Source of the DNA: Tetrahymena thermophila SB210
Lineage: Eukaryota; Ciliophora; Oligohymenophorea; Hymenostomatida; Tetrahymenidae
Assembly (NCBI RefSeq): GCF_000189635.1
Contig: NW_002476218.1
Span: forward strand, 124,001-188,000
DNA length: 64,000 nt
Direction of reading: 5' to 3'
Shown here piece after piece: positions 1 through 13,589 of the stretch. The notes below the pieces were generated by a model. It was not told the DNA's origin. It made no database searches and worked only from the letters and a program-made list of their open reading frames with translations. The first letter of the stretch is position 1. Each line of letters begins with the position of its first letter. Made by a program: the position numbers and the translations under genes.

Positions 1-1339
1 TCAAATTTTCTAATCTTCGATTAGAATAAAAAAAAGATAAATTTATACTCTCAGATTAAAATAAAAATTTAATTTGATATTCCTAATTTTCTTATATTAT
101 TAAAGGCTTCTTTTAATACATCAATTTTTGGAAATTTTAGAAATTTCTTTTAAAAGCTGCAAGACAAACATATTTATCCTTACATTATCAATATAACCAT
201 TTAGTTTTAAAAAATAAATCAATAAGTATGACTATTTTTAATTTCTTACTTGATATTCTATTTAAAGCATAAAAAAAGTTAAACTTTATTTTAATTTTTA
301 TAAAAATAAATATTTGTTATTAATATTAACTTTTCTACTTATTAACTAAATAACAATATTTGACTTAAAAGCTACAAAAATAAAGATCAGTTTTTTTCCT
401 TTATTTTTTCACTTAAACGTGCTAAATGATTAGTAAATTTTATTTAGGATTTTTATAATAAATTAATTAAAAATTTTAGAAATATGAAAATATTTTTTTA
501 ATTTATTTGAAATAACAAACTCATATTTTTACATTATCTCTTTTTAATTTTTGAAATAATATATTTATTCTTTAAAATATCCAAAATGAATGACTAGCCT
601 TTTCAAAAATAGAAAGTTAATTTTTATTTTAAATATATTTCAATATTAAAATATGTTTGTTAGACAGTAAAATAAATTTATAATTTTATTCTAAAAAATT
701 AATTTGAAATATTAAGAAAAACATATTTTATTAGTAGTCAATAAAATAAGAAATTTTATATTTGAAAAAAATTTAACCAAAAATTTTTGAATTCTTAAAG
801 TAATTTAATATTTATACTGGGTATATGTAGTTACTAATTATTTTTTCTTAAACTTAATTTTATTTTATAATAAAATAAATTAATTTTAGTTGATTACGAA
901 TTTCAAAAATACTAGATATGTATGTATGTAAGTTCTTTTTTTTAATAAAATGTAACAAAATTTAACGAAAATGTGGATTTTATTAATTTTTCATCAATTA
1001 ATAAAAAACAACTTGAATAAAATAAATTTTATGAAAATAAAATTAGTAAAAAACCAAAGATGAAGATTCAAATAGCAAAAAATGAATGAGATATCAACTA
1101 TTTATTTTGAATAAATAAATAAATAAAAATGATTACTCATTTAATTATGTCTTGAAAATAATATATTTATTAGCAGAGAATAATAATAATAATTCAATAT
1201 TTTGATTTATTTCAACAGCTTTTTTATTTTATATTTATAAAAATTTACTTTGTTTTTTGTTAGATATATTTTAAATCAAAAATAATAATTATTACAAAAC
1301 CAAATAGTATTCTAAAAATAAGTTTAGTAAATAGTTGTT
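1..1339. other. AT-rich intergenic spacer at left edge
   Basis: This stretch is very AT-rich, dominated by poly-A and poly-T runs, with no open frame of coding character in the ciliate code on either strand. A short TATG tandem repeat lies near 916-931. It probably carries the promoter of the gene that starts at 1340. I see no recognisable element in it. Confidence 0.6.
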
Positions 1340-4300
1340 ATGGATTGCTTTGGCTGTCGATAATAGTTTAATGACAAAGAAAGATGTCCTCGTCTTTTAA
1401 TATAATGTGGACACACTTTGTGTGAAAGCTGCTTGTCTTAAAAACTCTAAAATAGAATAGTAACTTGTTTAGAATGTGGAACGATGAATTTTGCTGAGTC
1501 AATTAATCTTATGCCGAAAAATATTGCATTATTAAATGTAAAAAGATAAAATAATGTCACAGTAACTGTTTTAAAGAATTCACCAGCCTCAAGAAGGATA
1601 TAAAATGAAGAAGAATCCAATAAAGATGAAAATAATTGCACTAAACATTAAAAGAAATACGAAGGTAATATTTATTTAAAGCTGCATTTTTCTAGTTAGA
1701 ATTAATCAAATAACGTTTAAAGTTTTCTTTAATCTTTAATGAGAGCAACTAATAATTAAAAGATAAAGCTAAAAACAAATAAATATTTAAGCAATTAGCA
1801 TTTGATAAAATAAATAAATTAGCTAGCATTTAAAATGATTAAAGTTTTTAATAAAACCAGAAATGTATTTTCTTATTGGATTTTTTATTAAATTCTATTG
1901 AACAGATTATTAATTAATATTTTGGATATAAGAAAGCTTTTTGCATGAGTGATAAGGTACTGCTATGTATAAATTGTATACTTGAAGAGAACCACAAAAG
2001 TCATGAATTGGAATCTATTTAAAATGCGAGAAATGGGGAAATGAAGACTGTTGAAAAACATTTAGCAAAAGCAGAACATTTAAAATAAAAAATAGTGAAT
2101 AGTATAAATAGTATCTAGGAAAGCACTTCTTAGCTTAGCAAAATTACAGATAAAAGTTTGCATGAAATAACTCACTTTTACAATAATATTAGAAAAATAG
2201 TTAATGAGAGAGAAGAAAAGTAAAAGAATAGAGTGAAAGAATAAATGGAGAAAGAAGAGGCTAATTTGAATATACAATAAAAATCTTTTTAAAGTGTATT
2301 ACAGAAAATAGAAGAGTAATCTACTCAATATAAAGATCTTTCTAACCTCTCTCCTATACTCTTCTTAAAGTAATCTAATAAAAGGAAGTAATCAATGTAA
2401 GAAGCAACAATAGAAGAGTCTGCTTTGAATGTGAGTCACTCTATTTCTACAAAATTTACTTTTAACAAAGAAAGAGAAGTGCAAAGTCTTATCAAGATTA
2501 TTAATTCTTATCTTAAGCACGAGTAGAATAAAGCTTCATAAGCTTAGAAAAATGAAAATGGGGGCTAGTAAAATGCAAATTAGAAAGCACTCAAGCTAAA
2601 TACAAACATTTTGACTCAAACTAGCTCATAGCAGACAGCAGCAGCTGCTATGGCTGGTGTTGCTTCAACTCATAATAATAATGGAAATAGTGCATCACAA
2701 AATACTACCAAATAAAATAAGTTAGCAGTGAAAAAAGATTAGTAAATAAATATAATTTTTTTAAACATTTTAAATACATTTTTATTAATTAGAAAGACAA
2801 GTAAAGGTAATACATAAAATAAAGATAGTAATACTTAGCTTTCAGTAAATTTTTTTAAATTTTCAACTAGATCTTAAAATTCATTCATAAAATTATAGAA
2901 TCTACCAAACAGAAAGCTAAATTCTCAACAAACTGCAGAGATAAGCTCTTAATCTTCTAAAACTAAAAAAAGTTTTAACATTTTGGAGTAAATAATTCAA
3001 ATAAATGTACGAATTGTCTAAATATTTATTTATTATATATATTTTAGAGAGTTAAAGTCAGAGGAGGTATTAGATGATAAGGCTTAGAATACTCAATCTC
3101 ACCCTAAGCAATCCATTTTGAATAAACCTTTAAGTAATTAGAATTTAATAATTATCAAAAAAATAAAAGTATCTTTTTACATTAGATAACTTCCAAGAAA
3201 TGCGTAATTAATTTAAAGAAAAAATTACTAGTGAGAGAGAGTAAACCAAATCTAGTAGTAGAGATGAATAAAACTATTAATCTCATGGAATTAATTCTAA
3301 AAAAGATTAATCAAAACAGTAAACTGAGAAAAGTAAGAGATCTCCAGTTTCTATGATTAGTTTGTTGAACACTCCTAATCCTAACCCAGCTCCAACTGTT
3401 TCTAGTTCACTAAATTATCACCCAACAAAGGGAGCTGCAGGAGTGCAAGTTTCACTTTAGAGTAATACAAGTCGCCCTAACAATAATCAAGCTTTTAATA
3501 CTACTGCATCCTCTTCATTGTCAAACTCAAAGAATTTATCAAGTACTTTATTAATTATCAGAATACAATAAAATTCTTATTTAAAAAATTAAAACAGGTA
3601 CTTCTTCAGTGAACAAGATTTAGAATAAAATTTCACCGTAAAATTTCTATATTAAATGGCTTTAAGTTTTAATTTATAAATCAAATAATAAAGAAAATAA
3701 GATGTCAGTAAAAAGCAAGACTAAAAGTAGATACTAGTTAATTTGGATTTTGCTTAATAGATGCAGAACAATAATCAGCACGATTAAATTGGAAAGAGAA
3801 TGAACACTTAGCAAAATTAAAATGAAAGTATTGAAATGAGCGAAATAGCACTAAATATCTCTGAAAAAAATGAAGACCATTAAGAGCATGTGGTTAATAA
3901 TTCATTTAAGGGTGAGATTAACACATTCCTATAAGAATCGTCCTAATTAAAATCAAATATTACTCCAAATTTAACTTTAATACCTCACCAGTAGTCTTCT
4001 ATGGATACACCTATCTCTGCTTTCAACTCTTCATAAAGTTATGGAGTTTCTAAATTTAACAACTATGTGAATGATTAAAATGACATTTACTCAAATAAAT
4101 TTGACTTTTCCTCTCTCTAAAACTCTAATTAATTCATTTATGTTTTTGGAGGTTACACTGAAAATTAATAGTATACTATAGATAGGTATGATTTAGCTCG
4201 AAACACTTGGGAACAATTCGATATTATGCCTATAAATCGTTCTAAATTCTGCTCAGCTCTTTTGATGAATGGCAATATTTTGATGATTGGAGGAAAATAA

Positions 4301-5189
4301 GATAATTAAAGAACAGCCTCTATAGATGAATACAACCCAAGATTTAAAACCTTCTTAAAAGCTAGTCTATAACTTACTTCTCCTCGAAGCGGTTTTGGAG
4401 TTGTGTACAAGAATGGTATTTAGTTAATATTAATTAAACTAATGTGTTTATTTTACGATTATAAAAATAATAGATATGATATACGTAGTAGGAGGAAATG
4501 ATGGATATGGAATTTTAGATACTATGGAAGTTTATGACTTCGTACTAAAATAGGTTAGACCATATCCTAAAATGCTAGAAAAGAGAGATGAATTAGCTGT
4601 TACATAGGGATTAGATGGAAAAATCTACGCTATAGGAGGTTTTGGCGGTGAATATAACACTTGTCTAAATAGTGCTGAAAGATATAATCCTATTTATTAA
4701 AGATGGGAAAAAATAGCTCCTTTAAACATTCCAAGAAGAGCCTTGAGTGCAGTTACTCTTCCAGATGGCATTTACGCTATAGGAGGATTTGATGGAAATA
4801 ATTACATTAACTCAGTTGAAAAGTAAATAGTTTATTTCGTTTTTAACAAGTATTTAATAAGAAACGTGAAATTATTAGATACGATGAATAGTTAGATAGA
4901 TGGACATATGTTAGTAGTATGCGCTATAGCAGATGTACGAGTTCAGCTATTGTGTCTTAAAATAACTAGCATATCTATGTGCTTGGTGGATTTGATAATG
5001 GTCCATTAGATTCTGTTGAAAGGTGATTACAATTATTTTAAATTTTAATAAAAAAATATTGATTAAAAAAATTAAATTAATTTTAATTAATAAATTATTA
5101 GATTTAATGTAATAAATGGAATGTGGGAGAGCCTTCAGAATATGCCTAACAAAAGATTTATGCACTGTTGCTAATTAATTCAGAAATGA
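1340..5189 (+). CDS. TRIM-like RING, B-box, coiled-coil and Kelch-repeat protein
   Basis: Probable E3 ubiquitin ligase with a Kelch substrate-binding propeller. Exon 1 (1340-1664) starts MDCFGCRQQF and contains a RING finger: two CxxC pairs, the core CGHTLCESC, then CLEC. A B-box follows, with CTKH at the end of exon 1 and FCMSDKVLLCINC...HKSH at the start of exon 2. The intron 1665-1936 (GT...AG) joins these in frame with the exact B-box spacing, which supports the model. Exon 2 continues into a charged, Q-rich helical region likely to be a coiled coil, then Ser/Asn/Gln-rich linkers broken by several introns. From about 4130 there are five or six Kelch repeats (FGGYTENQ, VVGGNDGYG, AIGGFGGE, AIGGFDGN, VLGGFDNG), ending at TGA 5187-5189. 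Internal introns between 2740 and 4130 are only approximately placed. Ligase activity is inferred from the RING, not shown. Confidence 0.82.
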
Positions 5190-6226
5190 TTTTTCTCAAA
5201 ATTAAAAAATAAAATATTTTTTAAAAGACTAATTTTTATAAAAGTTAAATAAACTATTAATTTTATTAATTCAATAAAAAAGATTTTTTATTTTTATGAT
5301 TAACTTAATTAACACTTTTGCTCTTTTTAATTTATTTTAAAAATTTGTTTTTTTAACAAAATAATTGTTGTTTTATCTAATTAAAAGTAATTCTAATTAA
5401 ATTTAAAGATAAATATTTATTTATTTCAAAAAAACCTTTGAGTTTTTAAAATAAAAGTATAAAAAAATTAAAAAAATTTATCAACAAAATATTTTGATTG
5501 AATTAGAATATTTTTTAATTGTTTTTTATTAAAAAATATTGAATTTAATTTATCCTCTTTCTTTATTTAGAAATTTGTCAGTTTAGATTTAAAGATATTT
5601 TATTATGTTTGAATGAAAGTAAATAAAAAAAAATTAACATATTTTAGCTTTATTTTAGCTAGTAATAGGTTTTTGGAATTCAATAGACATTTATTTAATT
5701 AAATAATTTAATTTTATCATTTTAATTTGAATATTGTAAAGATTGTCAAGAAATTTTTTAGCGGGCTATTAGTAGAAGATAACAAATATTGAATTTGTGT
5801 TAATAAATAATTAATTAATAAAAAATAAAATTCTAAATTAATATCATAAGCGCTATCTTTGATTTTCATTAATAGTTAAATTATAGTTTTATGAAATTAA
5901 TATTTAATAAATAGAATTGATTATTTAATTGATTGATTGATATTTTTGTTTGCCTAAGCTATCATTCATTTTTGCTTAATTAAACAAAATTTTAATTTAA
6001 TTAAATCTCTAAAAGTGTAGTAAGAGATTGTAATACTTTTTTATTTGCTTTTTTAATCAATGCTATTCAATTAATTGCTCCCAAGAATTTATTAAAAGTC
6101 TTATTATCTTATATTATTAAAAAAGGGTTAGTATTAAGAAAGTTAACAAATAATAATTAAAAATAGCAGCTTAATAAAATATATATTGTTTTTAATTAAT
6201 TATTTTTAATTTATACTACTATAATA
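5190..6226. other. AT-rich intergenic spacer
   Basis: Spacer of about 1 kb between two plus-strand genes. It holds long A/T runs and no coding-like frame. It should contain the 3' end signals of the Kelch gene and the promoter of the TPR gene, but I can point to no specific site. Confidence 0.6.
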
Positions 6227-9200
6227 ATGAGCTAAAATTAGTCTTCTACAAATAAAGAGGCTTCAAAAAAGACTGCAGACTCTTCTTCCAAAAGTACGTC
6301 ATCTTCAAATAAAGAGGAAAAATAATAAAAATAAGCAAATTCTAGCAATACTGATAAAGCTAACCCCACAGCAGATAGCGGCAAAGGCCAATAAAATAAA
6401 GAAAATAATTCAAACAATGAAAAGGAAAAACAAACATCTAATGAAAAGGGATCTACAAAAGCAGAAAATAGTTAGTCAACAAAAGGAAATGAATCTAGTA
6501 AAGATGAAAAATCTACAAGCAAAAGCAGTGATAAGTCGAAAGACAAAGAAAAAGATAAAGAAGCTAAGGAAAAAGGAAGCAATTCATAATAGAATAGTAG
6601 TAACCAATAAGCAGCGGCTGAATTAGATAAGTTGCTAAATCCGCCTACAAGTGATTTTGTATTGAAAAATTAGGCTGAATATTTAAAGAGAGGATAATAT
6701 TACATAAACAAGAACTAATTTGAGAGTGTAAATGGGATTATATTTGTTATTTAGATAAATTAGTTTGAAAATATTTTTATAATTTTGATACAGTACATAC
6801 AGTACGTACGTACATCACAAATATGAAAATAAATTCTTTATAAAAGTTTAAAATAAAAATTAATAGTGCTTATTTCAAAAACATAATTGAATGAAATTAT
6901 TCAAAAATCCTCATATTAATATAAAATAGGCCTTAAAAATATATGAATTGCTAAATGATGCCAATCCAAATAAGGGTAATGCTTAAATTTTAGCAGGTCA
7001 TTGTGCTTTTAGATTAAAGAAGCATGAGAAAGTTATATCGTACTACTAAAAAGCTATGGAGCTTTCAGCAAAAGCTAATGTAAATTATTTTATTCTATTA
7101 ACAAATATGTATTCTAAATATCAATAACTTCTTGAGTTCAAAGCACATATTAATAAATATTAAATAGAAAGATCCAAATATTCATTTTGAATTAGGAATT
7201 GCACACTATCGAGTAAATATTAATTGATTAGTTTATACAATACAAAATATTTTATGTTAATGTTATAAATATTAAAGCAAGGAAAGTTTATTGATTCTGA
7301 ATAGTTCTTTAACAAAGTTAATGTATATCAATAAAAGTATATCTATCAGCCAATAGTTGATCTTTATAAAGCTATACTTAAAAGACAAAATGGATATCAT
7401 TAAGAAGCAGCTTAAGTAATAATATAATAATAATAATTACAACAATAAAATATTGAGACTTTATTTTATACATTTAAATATAGCTCTTCCTTTCTAGCTT
7501 AATCCAAAATGATAAAAATATATTTAATCAACAAAAAACAGTTGAAATATTATGTAATGCAGGTTTATAGTTTGAATTGATGAAAGAAGTAATAAACATT
7601 TCATTTTAAAGGCTATATACTATAAAGACATTTATTTATTATTTAACAAAATTAGTTAGAAGATGCATAAACATGTTATCAAAAAGCCAAATAAGTCGAG
7701 AGCACAAATTCTAATGCATTAAAATGTTTAAGCTGGATTTTATTCCAAAAAAAGAGTTATGTAATACTTATTGATTTGTAAAATCTTTTTTGTGATAAAA
7801 TTTTTGTTTGAAATAATTTTAGAGAGAAAGTGCCGATCTCATTTAGAAAGCTTACTAACAAAATAATAAAGATTTTGAAATACTTTTAATTTTAGCAAAA
7901 AATTATGATTAGCAAGGATAGGTCAAGTAAGCTTTAGAATATTTCAATAAAGCTATTTAAGTTAATAGTTAAAATGCAATATGCTGGTGTTATCTTGGAA
8001 TAACTTTCTTTAAATTAAATATGGTAATATAATTTATATGATTTAATGAATAAATTTACTTATTTTTAATCTAATAATAGATGAAAGATGCCTTTTCATG
8101 CTTCAACAAAAGCTTCGAATTAGAAAACAATATAGAAACGCTATTTAATATAGCACTTCTTTACGAAATAGGAAAGCATTATATTGAAGCTGTCAATCTC
8201 TATAAATAAATATTGATGGTGTGCCCAGATGATCATATGGTTGTTAGGAGAAAAATTACTATTGAGCGTAATGCTTCAAGTTAGACACATGACCCATTTA
8301 ACAAGAAACAGCTGTAATCTCATTTTTAAAATAACAATATTTTATTTAAAATTTTTATTTTATAGCAATAAATTAAGAACTATGCTTAGAGAACCTCCTT
8401 TTAAGCCATCTGTCCCTCTTTGGCTAGAGGAGTTAGACCCAAATGTAAAATAAAGACTTTTAGAACAAGAAAGACAAGAACTGCTTAATACTATAATGAA
8501 TAATTAAATATCTTTGAATTAGTTAAATAAGTCCCCATTATTTTCACATACTTAAAAAGCAAGAAGAAATAGTGTTTTTAACTTACATAACCTTCACACT
8601 CCTCATCCAAACTTTGGAAAGGAACCTTTTGATAGCTTGCTAAACACTCCAAATTTATTCTTCAATACACCAAAGCCAAATTATGAAAACCAATTTACAC
8701 TTACTCCCATAAATTATCCCATTAACAATCCATATGATAAATCAAAGGCTGGTAATAGCAGATCAGGTGATTTTTTATAAGTAAACTAGAAAAAAAAGAG
8801 CGAGACACCTAGCTCTTTATTTAATATACCATTATACGGAGATTTCAATGTAATAAAATTTTATTTTGCTCAAATGTAAAATTAAGTTAATTCATTCTTA
8901 TCATTAATAATAGGATCCTTATACTCCAAATTATAAACCTTCTCCTTATATTCAACCTAATCATCCTTTTGGAGGATTATATAAAAGTAGTTTTGATAAT
9001 ACAGATCTGTATAGAAACAGGGCTAGCTCAATATCTCCCCTTCCTTCTTAAAATCTATTAAAAAGTAAAAAAATTAAAAAAACAAACTAAGCAATTATGA
9101 TATTTATGAATTATCTATTTTTAATAATAGTTGAAGATCAAGGATTTGGTAATTAATTTAATATGGGTAATAAAGACATGGAAGATGATCCTTAAAATAG

Positions 9201-9714
9201 TAATAATAATAAAGGAGGATTCAAATTGCGTAAGAATTCTGAAAATAACAGATAGAGAAAGGCTTCTATCGCATCAAACACATCCCCACTATAAAGACCT
9301 GTTAAAAAACCAAGTGAAAATCATTCTGATTCTGATCCTGAAAAACCTCTTAAAAAATAAATAAAAATAGTTTCTTTAAATAATCCTTTACTGACTTAAG
9401 TCCCAGCTGTAGGATCTGCTTCATAGTAAGCATAAAACATATCGAACCCTACTATAACAGTAAATCTAGCCAGTAATGTTAGCAGTGCTAGCAACATCCC
9501 TACATCTAACAATCATATCACCTCAAACACCTAAATAGGTAACAATTAGCCTAACCAATAAAAGGGCGAAGTATTCTATGGAAGCTTAATGAATAATTAT
9601 GATGATGAATTGAATAATGCTGTACCATCTTAATAATAGGAAGAATAATTCCCAGCTGTTAATTAGAGATTCAACATTTTTAGTAACTTAGGAAGAAACA
9701 AACAAAATAAATGA
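6227..9714 (+). CDS. TPR-repeat protein resembling the Cyc8/Ssn6 transcriptional corepressor
   Basis: The start ATG at 6227 opens a Ser/Lys/Gln-rich low-complexity N-terminus (MSQNQSSTNKEASKK...) of over 100 residues. TPR motifs follow in several exons: AYLKRGQYYINKNQ-type helices near 6680, a repeat ending YYQKAMELSAKAN near 7050, and from about 7830 a run with ALEYFNKAIQVNSQNA, ICWCYLGITFFKLN, DAFSCFNKSFELENN and IETLFNIALLYEIGKHY. This run resembles the last TPRs of yeast Cyc8 (FWCSIGVLYY...DALDAYTRAI...LGTLYE), which bind Tup1 and sequence-specific repressors. The C-terminal half is Pro/Asn/Ser-rich and disordered, as in Cyc8. It ends FSNLGRNKQNK at TGA 9712-9714. At least six introns break the frame. 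The Cyc8 assignment is by remembered motif similarity; UTX/KDM6-like or general TPR scaffolds are alternatives, though I see no demethylase domain. Confidence 0.72.
6791..6815. repeat. GTAC-rich palindromic tract inside an intron
   Basis: A short run of overlapping GTAC and CATAC units lies in an intron of the TPR gene. It is self-complementary and stands out from the surrounding A/T-rich sequence. Probably simple sequence without function. Confidence 0.5.
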
Positions 9715-10019
9715 AACAAACCATTTTAATTTAGAATAATTTTTTATTAATTCATGTAAAATATACTTGTACAAGATTATATAGTGTAAAATAATTTTAA
9801 TCTTTTTAGTTTAGTTAATGGCTATAAACTATAGCTAAAGCATTCTTATAGTTTCCAATATATTTTGTATGTATTTCAGCATTTGTATTTGTTAAATTAA
9901 ACTATTTGTAAGTAAGTATCTCATATATCATAATTTAAGAATATTAAAATCATTCATTAAAATATTGTTTCAAGGTTGTTATTAATTTAGGTTATCTATA
10001 TTAAAAATTAGTTTACAAA
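9715..10019. other. AT-rich intergenic spacer
   Basis: About 300 bases between two plus-strand genes. No coding-like frame or recognisable site. Confidence 0.6.
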
Positions 10020-13000
10020 ATGGAAAATAGGCCTTTAACAAATCGTTTTTTAGCAATATCAATATAATAATTAGAGACTACTATAAATGCTCCTCTTGCT
10101 ATAAGAGCAATCGTAGACACAAAGGAATAAGTATTATCAAAACTGCAAATTATCTATTTTCAAATAGCATGATTATTGTGTAATATATGAATATTTAATT
10201 TTAAAATCTTAATAAAAGGGTGAAGTTTCATATAACAAAGCAAGAAATTTAACTAATCCTATAGAACTTAAGCTAAAACCAATATAAAATAGTAGTATTG
10301 AATAAAAGCTTTCAGTATGATATATTATAGGATAGAAATATAGATTTTAAATTTTAATAAATGCAATATTAGATTATTTTATTTGAAGATGAAGTTGAAA
10401 ATGCAGAACAGTAACAAATTTTTGGATAGTATTAAGTAGAATTAAGTTATATAACAAGATCTCTATTGAATTTGGGGACTAATGGTTATTTTAGTCTCCC
10501 TATTTAATTTGTAAATGAGTAGTAGTAAAAAGTTGCAAGTTGTTGGCTAAATCTTTAGATTAAAGTAAATATACTTTTTTATAGCTAAATAGTTTATAAA
10601 ATATGAGGGTAATTATTTTGCAATAAATTATTTAATATAGAATAGAAATTTTGATTTTACTATAGAAGAGAATAATCAAAATGTAGTTTTGTTACCTTAA
10701 CATGATCCTTTATTTAATTTTGCTTGGAGATTAAGAGTTGATGTCAGACAAATAACTGATTTACCAGCTAATACAAGTGCTTATGTTGGTAAAATTAACT
10801 TCAGTCAAATTTTTATTTTTAAATTATAAACTAAACCTATGTAAAAAGAATGTAATTGGACTATGTCTGATAATTCAAACTATGACCCTAACTTGAAAGA
10901 AGCTTTCTATGAAGTATATAGAACACAAATAAAAGACAATTAAACTCATCCTCTATATAATACACAATTTTTAATGAATAACCCTTTTTATAAATTTGGG
11001 GCAGAACCTTTTACTACAGTGCAAGGGTATTTGGCTTTTAAAATAAAAGACTCCTCTCATAAAATAATAGATGAAGTTTTTTTCCCTCTATAATCATTAA
11101 AACCGTTTATTCCCTTAAACATCGTATTTAAAATTAATAAGAATGTTTCAGTATTTAAGCATATCTAACTAATTTTAAAAGGAATTGCAAAGTGTTAAAA
11201 AGGAATTCAAAGTCAAGCCAAAATATTATTTATCTCTTACTCTTGAATAGCAGCCAAAGGATGGATAAGGACTTTGTGATATTATTATACATAATTTTGA
11301 TTTAAGTGGAAATCCTGCTAATGACACCAATCTTCAAATTATGTTAACTAACTAAGCCTACATCCCCAAACAGTAATGATTATTTTTTTTTTTTTGATAG
11401 ATTTGAACTATAAATATGATAAATAAGACCTACTTACACTAACATGGAAATATAGCCTGCAGGAAAAATATCTAAATTATTAGAAAAAGCTGCTAAACCT
11501 AAGGAAATGTAGTTTTTAGGACATGTAAATAGCATATAACCTATTTAGGCTGATTAATTTTATGGTGCCATAGCTGTGTTTACATTTCCTGTTTCTTAAA
11601 TAAATACCAAAATTAATATTTTTGCACTCAGTACTGACCCTAAAATTAAGCAAACTCATAAACTATGCAATACAATAATTGGATAAACAGAGGCTATAGT
11701 AGATTCTGTCCTATAAAAACTGAAAACCTCAGAATCAATAGAATCGTAGAAAATCAATATTAAATGGAATAAAGTAACTTTTTATTCAATTTAAATTAAA
11801 TTTAAATATTAATAATATTAAAAGAGTTCAAAATTATTTGACTCATTTAGCAAACTTACAGGATAACTTGATATCGGAGTTCTAAGTCAAAAGGATGCAT
11901 AAAATGTGGTTCCAAGAGAAAAAACACCTGTACCAAGTGAACCCAGTTTTCATCAATCCTAAGTTTAATTATCTGAAAAAGAATTAAGTTAAAATGATCA
12001 ATAAGATGAAATACAAAAGAGCCAACAATCCTTAAAATCTTAGTCATACATTAGTTAACTCGATAAAAGAATTAGTTTAACTGATAGATCCTTTAAAGAT
12101 AGTGACATAACTGAGTCTTAATTAGGAGAAGATGTTATATTTATGAATGAAATAGAGAAGTGGAAATTACTTTCAAGAGAATTAGCTTAAAGATAAGAAA
12201 TTTTGCACAGAATGAATAAAGACATAGAAGATAAAACAGATAGTCTAAAGCAAACAGGTGAAGAAATTACTGATTTAAGGAAGAAAATCAAAGTAATTTA
12301 AAATAAAAGCAAACAATCCTTCTTTTTTAATTTAAATAAATAAATATAATTATGAAAAGGTATTAAAAAACGAAAATGATTTACTTATGAAAAGATTAAA
12401 CTCTGAAGTTGAAATAGAATAGAAAACCAAGCTTAATCCAGAATTAAGAAAAATGAAACCTGAGCTATTGCAATAAAATATAATAAAGGTAATTAAAAAT
12501 ATTTTGATTTTTAGAATATTTTTAAAATTTAAATAAAATTTAGGTTGCAACAGCTTACAGAGATGAAAAGTTAAAAAATGAAGAATTTGATAAATAGATA
12601 AAAGAAGCTTATTCTTAGATAATTAAAGCTAAACATTCTTAAGAAGAATTGGAACATCTATTAAAAGTTAGATTGTAAGGAGCTCATAAATTAACTGATT
12701 TAAAAGATATTATTTCCAAAGCACCAATGTATAGAGAAACTATAGAAAAATAAGAAAAAATTATACTTAAATTAGAGTAAGCTATGGAAACTACAATGAA
12801 AGGTTCTGAATAAATTAAATAAATGGAAAAGGAATTCAATAAGCTGAAGGATGAGTGTGAAAGCTTATAAGAAAATTTGAGAAATAAAGTATTTGATAAG
12901 CAAACATCAGAGCTTTAGAGAGTTAAAAGGGAGTGCGAAAAATTAGAATCAATAAACAAAGAGCTCTTGGTGCAACTTTCTTAAAAATAAAGGCCTTCCT

Positions 13001-13334
13001 CTACAGATAATATTGATCTATATAGTGAATAATTAGAGCTTGAGGCAAAATTATATAACATTTCAAGCAGGTAAAATTTTCATTACAAATCAAAAAATTA
13101 ATTAATTAATTCAATCTATTTATTTTATTTTAAGGGTAGAGGCATTCCAAGAAGAATTAAACAGAAATGCACAAGAACATTCAAAAGAGTTATCACAATT
13201 AAAAACAGAGATTGCTGTAAAAATAAATTAATTAATTCTTTTTTATATCTATCTGATAATAAGATACTTAAATAAATTTTATTAAACAGAAAAAATAGGC
13301 TATTATAAATTCTAATTAATCTCCATACTATTGA
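10020..13334 (+). CDS. C2-like domain and coiled-coil protein, possibly CCDC33-like
   Basis: The start ATG at 10020 gives MENRPLTNRFLAISIQQLE. The first half, to about 11800, reads as beta-strand-rich segments typical of C2-like sandwiches, for example WRLRVDVRQITDLPANTS and later VFFPLQSLKPFIPLNIVF, split by several introns. The second half, from about 12130, is a long coiled coil (WKLLSRELAQRQEILHRM, KLKDECESLQENLRNK, VEAFQEELNRNAQEHSKEL), ending QSPYY at TGA 13332-13334 after a final short exon. C2 plus coiled coil is the layout of CCDC33 and of some centriolar and ciliary proteins. The tentative CCDC33 link rests on layout and a faint resemblance in the TDLPAN region only. Function unknown; a cytoskeletal or ciliary role is inference. 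Confidence 0.68.
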
Positions 13335-13589
13335 AATAGACCCAGAATAATAATTATTATTATAATAATAGTAAACAATTTAAAAGATAATATTTAATAC
13401 TTAAACAGTTAATTTAAAAAAATATTTAAAATTTGTTTTGTTTATAGTAAAAATTAGTCTTTAAAATACGTATTTTTTATCTATCTGATTTCAGAACTTC
13501 AACAAAATATAAAATTAAACATCATTATTTCTAGAAATTTAATAAATTATTGATTGCTATTTAAATTAAATAAATCTTTTTATTATTTC

